The notes beneath the pieces were generated by a model. That model saw nothing but the letters and a program-made list of their open reading frames with translations. It was not told the DNA's origin and searched no databases. Position numbers and translations under genes: made by a program. Below, piece after piece: positions 1 to 8,604 of a stretch of 44,276 nucleotides of DNA (position 1 is its first letter; each line of letters opens with the position of its first letter). Source of the stretch: Planctomycetaceae bacterium (GTDB taxonomy: Bacteria > Planctomycetota > Planctomycetia > Planctomycetales > Planctomycetaceae); the NCBI GenBank assembly GCA_016795145.1, contig JAEUII010000423.1, positions 1 to 44,276 of the forward strand. Reading direction: 5' to 3'.

Positions 1-46
1 GCTCAGAAATGTCGGGAAGATGTCTCTCAAAAACTCAGCAGGAACT

Positions 47-547
47 TCAGCACAATGGAAGCCAGCAGTCGGCCCACTGTCCGAAGTTTTCTTCCACACT
101 GACTCGAAGCCGAGTCAGTCCGTGGCGATCTTTCAAATTCAATCGGGAGATTAGCGTGTTGCCGATCCACCGAGAAATCAATTCCGCCGTCGTATTCTGA
201 ACGGGAAGGATGCAGCAGTCTTCTAACGGAAACACCCAGCGTCGCTGCTCAAACCTTGCTGTGACTTCCTGCCCTTCTGTTGCCACTCGAATCATCGGGT
301 GACTGTCAGGCAGCAGAACGCGATGGTCCAGTTCGTGCACGATCGCCTGTAGTCCGTCACGCAGAGCGATGAAGTCAAACACGTAGGAATTCTCATCCAG
401 CGGTCCTTCAACCGCCGCTTCCACTCGCCAGTTGTGACCATGCAGCCGCTCGCACACGTTGCCATTGAAGGTAATGAAGTGAGCCGCGCTGAAGACCAGC
501 GTGTCTTTGATCACCCGAACGCCGAACGTTGCACTCTGGTCGCTCAT
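47..547 (-). CDS. queD: 6-pyruvoyl-tetrahydropterin synthase / 6-carboxytetrahydropterin synthase (QueD-like)
   Basis: This is a T-fold pterin/deazapurine enzyme of about 166 residues. The family converts 7,8-dihydroneopterin triphosphate to 6-pyruvoyl- or 6-carboxy-tetrahydropterin, the latter being the second step to queuosine. The zinc ligands are visible: a His in FSAAHF and the pair in CERLHGHNW. The Cys four residues before HGH is the expected catalytic Cys, LDH carries the catalytic Asp-His, and EEN near the C-terminus holds the pterin-anchoring Glu. The open frame extends ten codons further upstream, but the ATG at 547 is preferred because it follows a GGAG at a spacing of about ten bases. 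No other queuosine gene is visible, so the QueD assignment over plain PTPS is an inference. Upstream on the same strand lies aspartokinase, 62 bases away, so cotranscription is possible. Confidence 0.85.
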   Translation of the reverse strand: MSDQSATFGVRVIKDTLVFSAAHFITFNGNVCERLHGHNWRVEAAVEGPLDENSYVFDFIALRDGLQAIVHELDHRVLLPDSHPMIRVATEGQEVTARFEQRRWVFPLEDCCILPVQNTTAELISRWIGNTLISRLNLKDRHGLTRLRVSVEENFGQWADCWLPLC

Positions 548-609
548 AGGAAAAACACTCCGTGAGAAGTCTCTCACCGGAAGGCTCGCGCCCTTCCGTT
601 CACTGTGAC

Positions 610-2403
610 CTATTCCTGAGCGAGGCCAAACTCAGCCCGCAGCAGCCTGAGTGCCTTATCACACTCATTTTCGTTAATCACGATACTCAGTTTGATCTCG
701 CTCGTGTTGATCATTTCCACATTGATGCGATTCTCAGCCAGCGTTCGGAAAACGCGACGACCAACGTCCGTGTGGCTCCGAAGCCCGATGCCCGCGATGG
801 ACAGTTTTCCGATGTGGCGATCGGTCGTCAGCTGAGATCCCGTGTAGCGTTCAAGGACTTCTCGCAGCAACAGGATCGACCGATCAAGATCTCCAGATGG
901 TACCGTCAATGAAATCGTCGCCCGACCGTCTCGTGCGGCATTTTGAATGATCATGTCGACAAGAACGCCACCTTCAGCAATCGCCGTGAAGACGGCTTCA
1001 GCAACGCCAGGATCATCCGGCAGCGCGGAAATTGTGACGCGAGACTGATCCTTATCGGCAGACACGTCACTGACGAGGATGCTTTCCATTCCATCAAGGC
1101 GTGAGACGATGTCGGCAACAACTTCAGCACCTGAACTCTGACCTGCATGTCGATCGGCAGCGACGTAACCGACGTCTGGCAGCGGTCGAGTTGGCTGATC
1201 CAGACCAAAACCCTTGTGAACTGTTTCGACAGCGCGGCTGCATTGATCACGGTCGATCAGGACGGAAATCTTGATTTCGCTGGTGGTCACGACTCGAATG
1301 TTGATGCCCGCTTCCGCCAGCACATGAAACATTCGTGCGGCGACACCGGTATGTGTCTGCATTCCATGGCCTACAACGGACACTTTCGACAGGCCCGTTG
1401 TTTGCTCGATGTTCTGAGCATTCAACTGCTTTGCTGTTTCGTTGATTACCTTCATCGCGGCAGGAAGTTCATCTTCCGCCACGGTGAATGAAACATTCGC
1501 AAAGCCTTCTCTTGCGACGTTCTGAACAACCATGTCGACTGGAATACGTGCCGCCGACAGTGACGTGAAGAGACTGCTCATCACACCCGGCTGATCCGGC
1601 AGACCAACAAGCGTCACCAGTGCTTCGTTTCGAACGAACGCCACACCAGTCACCACGGAGTTCGCCGCATCTGATTCTGGTGCGATCAATGTTCCTGGCC
1701 CGTCCGAATACGCAGGACGGACTCGAAGCTGAACCTGGTACTTCTTCGCAAACTCAATTGATCGAGAATGCATGACACCAGCACCAAGGCTGGCCATCTC
1801 CAGCATCTCATCGTAGGAAATGCGTTCGACTTTCCTTGCAGAAGGAACCACGCGTGGATCGGTCGTGAAGACACCTTCCACATCGGTGTAGATTTCGCAA
1901 AGTTCTGCATTCAATACGGCGGCAAGTGCGGTCGCCGTTGTGTCACTGCCACCACGCCCCAGGGTCGTGATGTTCATGCTGGAATCGACACCCTGGAATC
2001 CGGCAGCAATCACAATGTTCCCGGCCTTCAGCAACTCCTGCATACGCTGAGTCGAGATGCTGACGATGCGAGCTTTGGTGTGAGTCGTGTCGGTCAGCAC
2101 ACCGATCTGTGCCCCGGTCAGGCTGATAGCGTCTTCGCCAAGCTCATGGACCGCCATGGCCATCAGTGCGACGGATTCCTGTTCTCCGGTGGACAGAAGC
2201 ATGTCCATTTCGCGAGGCCGTGGATTTTTGGTGATTCCATGCGCCAGGTCGATCAGTTCGTCCGTTTTGTGCCCGCGAGCACTCACAACGACGACCACAT
2301 CGAAACCTCGGCGTTTCGCATCAACTGCCCGTTGAGCAGCCGCACGAATCTTCTCAGCGTTTGCAACGCTGGTACCACCAAACTTCTGAACAATAACGGC
2401 CAC
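610..2403 (-). CDS. lysC: Aspartate kinase with four ACT domains
   Basis: Aspartokinase phosphorylates L-aspartate, the first step to lysine, threonine and methionine. The N-terminus has the KFGGTSV nucleotide/aspartate signature, and the kinase domain spans roughly residues 1-265. At 597 residues the protein is well above the usual 400-460. The extra length is a repeated regulatory region: ACT pairs at about 280-420 and again at about 440-595. Each pair carries parallel motifs (PDQPGV and PDDPGV; VDMVVQN and VDMIIQN; TTSEIKISVLI and NTSEIKLSIVI). A four-ACT layout is known in cyanobacterial and planctomycete aspartokinases, so it is probably normal here and implies complex feedback control. 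The start is GTG at 2403, with only a weak purine stretch upstream. It diverges from the secreted DUF2314 gene across about 250 bases. Confidence 0.95.
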   Translation of the reverse strand: MAVIVQKFGGTSVANAEKIRAAAQRAVDAKRRGFDVVVVVSARGHKTDELIDLAHGITKNPRPREMDMLLSTGEQESVALMAMAVHELGEDAISLTGAQIGVLTDTTHTKARIVSISTQRMQELLKAGNIVIAAGFQGVDSSMNITTLGRGGSDTTATALAAVLNAELCEIYTDVEGVFTTDPRVVPSARKVERISYDEMLEMASLGAGVMHSRSIEFAKKYQVQLRVRPAYSDGPGTLIAPESDAANSVVTGVAFVRNEALVTLVGLPDQPGVMSSLFTSLSAARIPVDMVVQNVAREGFANVSFTVAEDELPAAMKVINETAKQLNAQNIEQTTGLSKVSVVGHGMQTHTGVAARMFHVLAEAGINIRVVTTSEIKISVLIDRDQCSRAVETVHKGFGLDQPTRPLPDVGYVAADRHAGQSSGAEVVADIVSRLDGMESILVSDVSADKDQSRVTISALPDDPGVAEAVFTAIAEGGVLVDMIIQNAARDGRATISLTVPSGDLDRSILLLREVLERYTGSQLTTDRHIGKLSIAGIGLRSHTDVGRRVFRTLAENRINVEMINTSEIKLSIVINENECDKALRLLRAEFGLAQE

Positions 2404-2656
2404 GATGAGTATCCACTCACAGAATGAGGCGATGGGAGAGGCCAGACAGACAAACTGGTCCGTCAGCCCGGATTTTTGCAGGCGGAAACTTGATCGGGCA
2501 TGGGGTTAGCTGCAAGCGATCCCTGGAAAAATCCCGAAAAACGTTCCGGTTGCAGCGTTTTCGGCCCTCAGATTACCCTTCCCGCGTCAGCCGGTATGCC
2601 GATCTGTCACAGGCCGCTGAATTTTGGCTGACTTTCTCACGGATTGTCTCTCTGCG

Positions 2657-3691
2657 ATGGATGCTGTCATGCCTCGTCCGGCCGCTTTTTCTGTGGTGAT
2701 CCTCTCGAGTTTTGCTGCCGTAGCAGGATTCATCTGCCTGGCCCAGCCGACAAGCGCTTCGACGTTCACGACCGATGAACAAAAGGCCGAAGTCACAGCG
2801 GAACCCATTAGCATCATTCTCCTGCTGAAAGCTCCTCGCGCTCTCAAAGCGGAACAGGTTGCGAAGGCCTGCCAGCTGGCCACCGATCGACCTTTTGCAG
2901 TGGCGGCAAAAGGCAATACCAAACCAGATTCAGTGTCTGTCCACGACGCGGGCTTTCTGATTCAGACGAAGGAACTTCAAGCGGCTCTGACGATCTCAAA
3001 CAAACCATGGGACCATCAGCTTGAGACCGAAGACATCGAATCCGCGGCCATTCGAACCATGCTGAAAGAACAGCGTGCAGTGATTGAGTTGAGCGTCATC
3101 TCGGAATCATCAGCCTCTGCTGCAAACGCTTCAACACGCGACGCATCGACGAAACAGCTTTACCGAATTGCGGCTGCCCTGTGTGGCAAAGATGTCGCTG
3201 GCCTTGCGATTCCATCTCAGGAGATTCTGGTCGCCGGTGCCGATGAACTGCCATCGCTGCTCAACAGCGCGAATCCAATTCGAGCACTTCAAACGGGTGT
3301 CGCAGAAGCAGTCGTTGGTACGAGCGATGGCGACCCTGAACTATCGAAGGCAACAGCAGAAGCAAAGAAGCGATGGTCAGAGTTTGCGAAGGCATTTGAA
3401 AGCAGGAACAAAGGTACTGAAGGCTTTGCTGCTCAGTTCGTCTTTGACGCAGCCGAAGGCCAGCGCGAATCGCTATGGATCGAAGTCGTCAAAATTGATG
3501 CGGATCGAGTGCTCGGCAAGGTGGCCAATGAGCCACAGCATGTTGCACTCAAGCTGGGTGAGTCGGTAACGGTGCCTCTGAACAAACTGAAAGACTGGTT
3601 GTATTACCAGGACGGTGAACGAGTTGGCGGGTTCACGGTTGAGGTCCTGCTGAAGCGGGAATCACAGAAGAGTGAACCAGGTAAGCGATGA
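2657..3691 (+). CDS. Secreted or membrane-anchored protein with C-terminal DUF2314 domain
   Basis: The N-terminus carries a hydrophobic segment (about residues 8-30, ending near QPTSAS) that looks like a signal peptide or anchor. The middle of the protein (about 40-240) has no motif I recognise. The last 90 residues match the DUF2314 pattern: an early WSEFAKAF-type helix, then F.FD...G..ESLWIEV, GKVANEP, LKLGESVTVP, and finally KDWLYYQDGERVGGFT. DUF2314 has no established biochemical role. The frame can extend to a TTG at 2624, but the ATG at 2657 is a more usual start and begins close to the hydrophobic core. It is transcribed away from lysC and sits about 100 bases before a C39-like protein on the same strand. 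Function is unknown. Confidence 0.7.
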   Translation: MDAVMPRPAAFSVVILSSFAAVAGFICLAQPTSASTFTTDEQKAEVTAEPISIILLLKAPRALKAEQVAKACQLATDRPFAVAAKGNTKPDSVSVHDAGFLIQTKELQAALTISNKPWDHQLETEDIESAAIRTMLKEQRAVIELSVISESSASAANASTRDASTKQLYRIAAALCGKDVAGLAIPSQEILVAGADELPSLLNSANPIRALQTGVAEAVVGTSDGDPELSKATAEAKKRWSEFAKAFESRNKGTEGFAAQFVFDAAEGQRESLWIEVVKIDADRVLGKVANEPQHVALKLGESVTVPLNKLKDWLYYQDGERVGGFTVEVLLKRESQKSEPGKR

Positions 3692-3793
3692 GAATTCAAT
3701 GATCACGACAGACGTTTCGCCTGCCTGCCTCTATCAAGCTCGCACCGTGCGAGCCACAAACAGAGTTAGACTCTAAAGCAAAGTGAGACGTCG

Positions 3794-4513
3794 ATGGAAA
3801 CTCGCCTTCATTTCGATTTCCTGAAGCAGCCTGACAATACGACGTGCGGTCCCACTTGTCTCCATGCGGTCTACCGTTTCCATGGTGATGATGCGTCGCT
3901 CACGGATGTCATTCAGGAAGTCCCATCGTTTGAAGGCGGTGGAACTCTGGCCGTGATGCTGGGCTGCCATGCCCTGCGGCGAGGTTACGACGTCCGTATT
4001 TTCACGTTCAATCTGCAGGTGTTTGACCCCACCTGGTTCAACGCCGATGGTCATGTCCATGACGGATTGAATCTGGAATCCAAGCTCGCACAGCAGATGG
4101 AGATCAAGCCGAAGGAAAAACTGCGAAGGGCCTGTGAAAGTTACATCGAGTTCCTGAAGCTCGGTGGTCGCCTGAGAATGGAAGATCTGAACGGGAATCT
4201 GATTCGTCGCTATCTGAAGCAGTCGATTCCGTTGCTGACCGGACTCAGTTCAACGTATTTGTACCGAGAACGTCGGGAGGTTCCGGCGACATCTCAACCG
4301 GACGATGTTGCAGGGCTTCCCGGAGGCCATTTCGTGGTGCTCTGCGGCTACGACGCGGTGGAACGATCGGTTCTGGTGGCAGACCCGTTCCATCCGAATC
4401 CGCTGTCCATCAACTACAAGTATGAAGTACCGCTCGACCGAGTTGTGTGTTCGATCCTGCTTGGGATTCTGACTTACGACGCGAATCTGCTGGTCATTCG
4501 TCCGAAAGTGTAA
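3794..4513 (+). CDS. C39-like cysteine peptidase-fold protein
   Basis: A 239-residue stand-alone protein with the features of a papain-like C39/C39-like peptidase. Gln12 may form the oxyanion hole. Cys18 lies in TTCGPTC, His179 in GGHFVVLCGYD and Asp197 in VADPFHPNP, in the order expected for a Cys-His-Asp catalytic set. I see no ABC transporter, membrane segment or signal peptide, so it is not a bacteriocin processing/export protein. It is likely cytoplasmic. Relatives are often annotated as peptidase C39-like family without a known substrate. The start is the ATG at 3794 behind a GTGAGA purine stretch. It ends two bases before a cluster of REP-like hairpins and is convergent with ftsH. Active-site calls come from motif reading only. 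Confidence 0.7.
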   Translation: METRLHFDFLKQPDNTTCGPTCLHAVYRFHGDDASLTDVIQEVPSFEGGGTLAVMLGCHALRRGYDVRIFTFNLQVFDPTWFNADGHVHDGLNLESKLAQQMEIKPKEKLRRACESYIEFLKLGGRLRMEDLNGNLIRRYLKQSIPLLTGLSSTYLYRERREVPATSQPDDVAGLPGGHFVVLCGYDAVERSVLVADPFHPNPLSINYKYEVPLDRVVCSILLGILTYDANLLVIRPKV

Positions 4514-4514
4514 T

Positions 4515-4642
4515 GTGCCCCGTCACTCCGTGGCGGGATTACTCTTACAACAGTGCCCCGTCACTCCGTGGCGGGACAGTTCTCGCGTCGGAGACACGAG
4601 GCACAGTGGAGAGCGAGTTCTCGCGTCGGAGACACGAGGCAC
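4515..4642. repeat. REP-like double-hairpin cluster between convergent genes
   Basis: Two copies of half-element A (4515-4537 and 4553-4575) are followed by two copies of half-element B (4582-4604 and 4620-4642). Half A folds as CCCGTCAC-TCC-GTGGCGGG, and half B as CTCGCGTC-GGA-GACACGAG. The reverse complement of B resembles A, so an A-B pair is an inverted pair of short hairpins, like a BIME/REP pair in enterobacteria. The cluster fills the space between the stops of the C39-like gene and ftsH. It could slow or end transcription from both sides, which is inference. Confidence 0.8.
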
Positions 4643-4651
4643 AGTGAGTAG

Positions 4652-6715
4652 CTACTGCGCTTCCGCGACAGAGTGATCACCCGACTCATCCGAGTTCCCG
4701 CGAGACTCGGCGTTCGACCGAGTATCCGGCAGTGTCTCAGCCACCAGCGGCGGAACCGACATCAGCTTTGGCCCTTTGCGATTTTCATCGATGACCTTGT
4801 GCATATGCTCGGCGGTCATCGTTTCCATTTCCATCAGATCCGCCGCAAGTCGATCAAGTGTCGTCCGCTGAGACGTCAACGTATCCACGGCGGTCTTGTA
4901 ACCTTCATCGACAAGACGCTTCACTTCAAGGTCGATCTCACGCAGCGTGGCTTCCGCATGAATCGATTCGGACATCACGCCGCCAGCGCCCGCAAGGAAT
5001 GGCGATCGTTGTGATTCGCTGTAGTACATTCGCCCAAGTCGTGGGCTCATACCAAACTCGGTCACCATGCGACGCGCGATATCGGAGGCTCGCTGCAGAT
5101 CATTCTGAGCACCGGTCGATGTCTCGTTGTAGACAATCTGTTCGGCTGCGATTCCGCCCAGCAGGACTGCCAGTCGGCTCTGCAGTTCCGATTGAGTCAG
5201 CAGTTCACGATCATCTTCCGGCAGCTGAAGCATATAACCCAGGGCACCCATGCCGCGTGGAATGATTGAGATCTTGTGAACGGGATCCGTGTGAGGAAGG
5301 CTGGCGGCGACCAGGGCATGTCCGGATTCGTGACAGGCAACTCGTCGTTTCACGTCTTCCACAATGATACGGGACGTTTTCTCCAGCCCCGCCATCACTC
5401 GTTCTATGCCATCCTCGAATGACTTCATGGTCACGCGTTTTTCTTCGCGTCGAGCCGACAGGAGTGCCGCTTCATTCACGAGGTTCGCCAGATCAGCTCC
5501 GACGAACCCTGGTGTCAGCTTTGCAATCCGCTTCAGGTCCACATCATCCGACAGCTTCACTCGCTTGGCGTGAACATTCAGGATGAGTTCACGACCTTTG
5601 ATGTCGGGACGATCCACAAGCACGTGGCGATCGAAGCGACCTGGTCGCATCAGCGCCGGGTCCAGAGTTTCCGGACGGTTTGTGGCTCCCATGACGATGA
5701 CGCTCTGGTCAGTCCCGAAACCATCCATCTCAACAAGCAGAGCATTCAGCGTCTGCTCACGTTCATCATGGCCACCTGGAGCGCCACTGCCTCGGACCTT
5801 GCCCAGCGCATCCAGTTCGTCGATGAAGATAATCGCGGGCGAACGCTGAAGAGCCTGCTGGAACATGTCACGAACACGAGCCGCTCCAACACCCACATAC
5901 ATTTCCACAAAGTCGGATCCCGACAGCCCGAAGAACGGAACGCCGGCTTCTCCGGCCACGGCCTTTGCAAGCATCGTCTTACCGGTTCCCGGAGGACCCA
6001 CGAGCAGAACACCGCGAGGAATTCGACCACCGAGAGCCTGGTACTTCTGAGGCGTCTTGAGGAACTCGACAATCTCCTTCAGTTCTTCGACGGCTTCATC
6101 AATGCCCGCAACGTCGTTGAATGTGACGTTGACATCTTCCTGAGCGTACAAGCGACCTCGACTTCGACCAAACGACATTGCGGAACCAGCGCCTCCAACG
6201 CGTCGAATGATGAAGATGAAACCCGCGACGAGGAGCCCGGTCATCAGCAATAACGGAATCAGCTGCTGCCATTCCGGAGGTTGCTCCGCGAAGCCGTACT
6301 TGATTCCCTTTTCATCGAGCAGCTTGCGGAGATCATCGCGAGTCTGTTCGCTCGCACTGAGCAACGGTGTGTAGAACCGTTTGTAGGAGCCCGCCTTGCC
6401 GGCCAGAATGTCGGACGCCGAATGATCCTGCCACATCAGGTGAGAACTGGTAATCGTCAGTTCCCAGATGCGTTCTTTCGGGAGGTCACCCGTCTGAATC
6501 TTCCGCATGAAGTCGCTGAACTCGACCTTCTCGCCCTTGTAACTGCGAGTCAGCACAGAGAAAAACACGGCGGTCAGAATCAGCGCAACAAGCAGCAGCC
6601 AAAAGCCGCTCCCCGACTGGTTCTTCTCGCGGCGGCCATTTTTCTGTGGCTTGCCGCCAGAACCGGAATTGCGATCGTTCGGAGCTTCCTGGGATCCTGA
6701 CATATCTGCTGTCAC
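4652..6715 (-). CDS. ftsH: ATP-dependent zinc metalloprotease FtsH
   Basis: Membrane-anchored AAA+ protease of 687 residues that degrades misfolded and regulatory membrane and soluble proteins. A charged Gly/Asn-rich N-terminal tail is followed by a first membrane segment (about 38-58), a periplasmic domain, and a second membrane segment (about 155-175). The AAA domain has Walker A GPPGTGKT (near 240), Walker [12 protein letters not shown], and the second region of homology GATNRP with the RPGRFDR arginine fingers. The peptidase domain has the zinc motif HESGH near residue 462, a common variant of HEAGH. Length is slightly above the usual 610-650 because of both tails. The start shown gives a good N-in topology. 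REP-like repeats flank the gene on both sides. It is one of the possible paralogues that planctomycetes often carry. Confidence 0.97.
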   Translation of the reverse strand: MTADMSGSQEAPNDRNSGSGGKPQKNGRREKNQSGSGFWLLLVALILTAVFFSVLTRSYKGEKVEFSDFMRKIQTGDLPKERIWELTITSSHLMWQDHSASDILAGKAGSYKRFYTPLLSASEQTRDDLRKLLDEKGIKYGFAEQPPEWQQLIPLLLMTGLLVAGFIFIIRRVGGAGSAMSFGRSRGRLYAQEDVNVTFNDVAGIDEAVEELKEIVEFLKTPQKYQALGGRIPRGVLLVGPPGTGKTMLAKAVAGEAGVPFFGLSGSDFVEMYVGVGAARVRDMFQQALQRSPAIIFIDELDALGKVRGSGAPGGHDEREQTLNALLVEMDGFGTDQSVIVMGATNRPETLDPALMRPGRFDRHVLVDRPDIKGRELILNVHAKRVKLSDDVDLKRIAKLTPGFVGADLANLVNEAALLSARREEKRVTMKSFEDGIERVMAGLEKTSRIIVEDVKRRVACHESGHALVAASLPHTDPVHKISIIPRGMGALGYMLQLPEDDRELLTQSELQSRLAVLLGGIAAEQIVYNETSTGAQNDLQRASDIARRMVTEFGMSPRLGRMYYSESQRSPFLAGAGGVMSESIHAEATLREIDLEVKRLVDEGYKTAVDTLTSQRTTLDRLAADLMEMETMTAEHMHKVIDENRKGPKLMSVPPLVAETLPDTRSNAESRGNSDESGDHSVAEAQ

Positions 6716-6857
6716 CCGTGACTGTCTGTTTGAGTATTAACCCATCGAAACTGTAGACCTGCTCCGGGGTTCGGTCAACCGGGGCCTCTGCGAGCCGTTC
6801 AGTTCGAGGTCGCTGCAAACGATTTGTCCGGCAGGATCGCTGCGATCAGGCTCCTCT

Positions 6858-6908
6858 GTGCCCCGTCACTCCGTGGCGGGGATTTCTCGCGTCGGAGACA
6901 CGAGCCAC
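6858..6908. repeat. REP-like double hairpin, A-B pair
   Basis: A complete pair: half A at 6858-6880 and half B at 6886-6908, separated by five bases. The hairpins are CCCGTCAC-TCC-GTGGCGGG and CTCGCGTC-GGA-GACACGAG. It lies upstream of ftsH, in the divergent ftsH/pyrC spacer, and is the cleanest copy in the window. Confidence 0.85.
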
Positions 6909-6988
6909 ATTGAAGGCTACTACAAGAAACCTTATCTGACGCCACGGTTTGGTTTGAGTTCCAATCTGAGTAAAATTCTCACCGTTGT

Positions 6989-7038
6989 GTGCCCCGTCAC
7001 TTCGTGGCGAATATTCTCGCGTCGGAGACACGAGCCAC
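6989..7038. repeat. REP-like double hairpin, degenerate A-B pair
   Basis: A second pair, 80 bases from the first: half A at 6989-7010 with changes in the loop and the right arm (CCCGTCAC-TTC-GTGGCGAA), half B at 7016-7038 intact. The right-arm changes spoil hairpin A, so this copy looks older. It ends about 60 bases before the pyrC start. The rest of the 6716-7101 spacer shows no gene. Confidence 0.8.
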
Positions 7039-7101
7039 TTTCAGGCACACATGGTGTGGCTGAAACCGAAGTAAGTTCTTAATGCAAGTCCGTGATCGCC
7101 C

Positions 7102-8403
7102 ATGAAAACGCTCATCCGAAATGCCACCGTCGCCCTGCCTGACGAAATTGGCCAGTTCAATGTCCTGATTGAAAATGGCACGATCATCGACGTCTCTGCC
7201 TCTGCCAGTGCCACTGCGGATGAGGTGATTGATGCGAAGGGACTGCATTTGATTCCTGGTGTGATCGACGACCAGGTGCACTTCCGCGAACCTGGCCTGA
7301 CTCACAAGGAAGATCTGCTTACGGCAACTCGCGCGTGTGCAAAAGGCGGAGTCACATCATTTCTGGAAATGCCAAACACAAAGCCCACGACGACCAGTGT
7401 CACAGCGCTGCATGACAAGCTGGCGATCGCCGCTGGGAAATGCCTCGTCAACTATGGCTTCTATATCGGAGCAACGCCGACGAACCTGGCAGAACTTCAG
7501 AATGCCACTCGAACACCAGGCATCAAGATCTTCATCGGTTCCAGCACCGGTGATCTTCTGGTTGATGAACAGTCGGCCCTCGAGAGAATCTTTGGCGAAA
7601 CAACTCTGCCCATCTGTGCTCACTGCGAAGACGAATCAACGGTCCGAGCCAACGCGGCCGCGTTGAATGGCGGGAAGGATGTGGCCGACCACAGCCGGAT
7701 TCGCGACAACCGAGCCGCGCTGATTGCCACGAAGAGAGCCGTTGATCTGGCAGAGCGACACAAACACCAGTTCCATGTGCTTCACGTGTCCACCGCGGAA
7801 GAAGTGGAATTCCTTAGAGGAACATCGGATCTGATTTCCGCCGAGGCGTGTCCTCATCATCTGTTCTTCAGCCTCGACGATTATGCGAGACTGGGGACAC
7901 TGATTCAGATGAACCCGTCGATCAAATCAAAGGCCGATACCGAAGGAGTCTGGAAAGGTCTGCTGGATGGAACGATTGAGGTCATCGCCACGGATCACGC
8001 GCCTCATACTCTGGAGGAGAAGCGTCAGCCGTATCCAAAGTCACCATCGGGACTGCCAGCTGTTGAAAACTCCCTGGCACTGATGCTGAACGAGGTCGCA
8101 CATGGCCGATGCCTGTTGTCTCAGGTGGTCTCGTGGATGTGCGAAGCCCCGGCACGCATCTGGCATATGAAAGGCAAAGGCGCGATTCGAGTTGGCTACG
8201 ATGCCGACCTGGTGCTCGTCGATCTGAACAAAACCGTCGAAGTACGAAACGAGGACCAGTTGACGAAATGCGGCTGGACTCCGTGGCACGGCACAACGCT
8301 GACCGGCTGGCCAGTACGAACTCTTGTGATGGGACGAACCGTGTTTCTGAACGGCCAGCTGGATGAGTCTCAGTGTGGCAGTGAGATTCAGTATTCAAGG
8401 TAG
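7102..8403 (+). CDS. pyrC: Dihydroorotase (class I type)
   Basis: Cyclises N-carbamoyl-aspartate to dihydroorotate in pyrimidine synthesis; a metal-dependent amidohydrolase of 433 residues. The metal and substrate signature is [14 protein letters not shown] (residues 56-69). The first His of the usual HxH is Gln58 here, while His60 remains. KIFIGSSTG has the position of the carboxylated lysine. Further metal or catalytic motifs are [14 protein letters not shown], and ATDHAPHT. The DDQVHF variant is known in Bacteroidetes-type dihydroorotases, so activity is likely but the metal site may differ. The long C-terminal return strand ([25 protein letters not shown]) is typical. The ATG has little Shine-Dalgarno support. 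No other pyr gene lies nearby. Allantoinase or hydantoinase is a less likely alternative. Confidence 0.88.
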   Translation: MKTLIRNATVALPDEIGQFNVLIENGTIIDVSASASATADEVIDAKGLHLIPGVIDDQVHFREPGLTHKEDLLTATRACAKGGVTSFLEMPNTKPTTTSVTALHDKLAIAAGKCLVNYGFYIGATPTNLAELQNATRTPGIKIFIGSSTGDLLVDEQSALERIFGETTLPICAHCEDESTVRANAAALNGGKDVADHSRIRDNRAALIATKRAVDLAERHKHQFHVLHVSTAEEVEFLRGTSDLISAEACPHHLFFSLDDYARLGTLIQMNPSIKSKADTEGVWKGLLDGTIEVIATDHAPHTLEEKRQPYPKSPSGLPAVENSLALMLNEVAHGRCLLSQVVSWMCEAPARIWHMKGKGAIRVGYDADLVLVDLNKTVEVRNEDQLTKCGWTPWHGTTLTGWPVRTLVMGRTVFLNGQLDESQCGSEIQYSR

Positions 8404-8440
8404 CACGCCTTCCACAAGACGGGCTCAAATTGCAGGTAGC

Positions 8441-8458
8441 GGATCTTGCTAAAGATCC
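8441..8458. repeat. Dispersed palindrome GGATCTT-GCTA-AAGATCC
   Basis: A perfect seven-base-pair hairpin, GGATCTT-GCTA-AAGATCC, preceded by GGTAGC and followed by TC-rich sequence, 38 bases after the pyrC stop. Two further copies occur at 14510-14527 and 32557-32574. Its position after pyrC could make it a weak terminator or a 3'-end stabiliser on the plus strand. No clear T-run follows. Confidence 0.75.
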
Positions 8459-8604
8459 TCTTCTTGTCCGCCCAACTTTTTGCCAGTTCAAGCGGTCGAG
8501 CACTGCCAGGAAATTCCAGAACGGTTAGACAAATCTGCGGGGGATGCGGATCCAGCATGTTGTCGAATTAACAACGCCTCTAGTCCCTGACAGAGTTGAT
8601 GATT

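Noticed and set aside
1..46. A possible start of another minus-strand gene after queD
   Set aside because: Only 46 bases are available; a TTG-started frame is open to the edge but nothing supports it.
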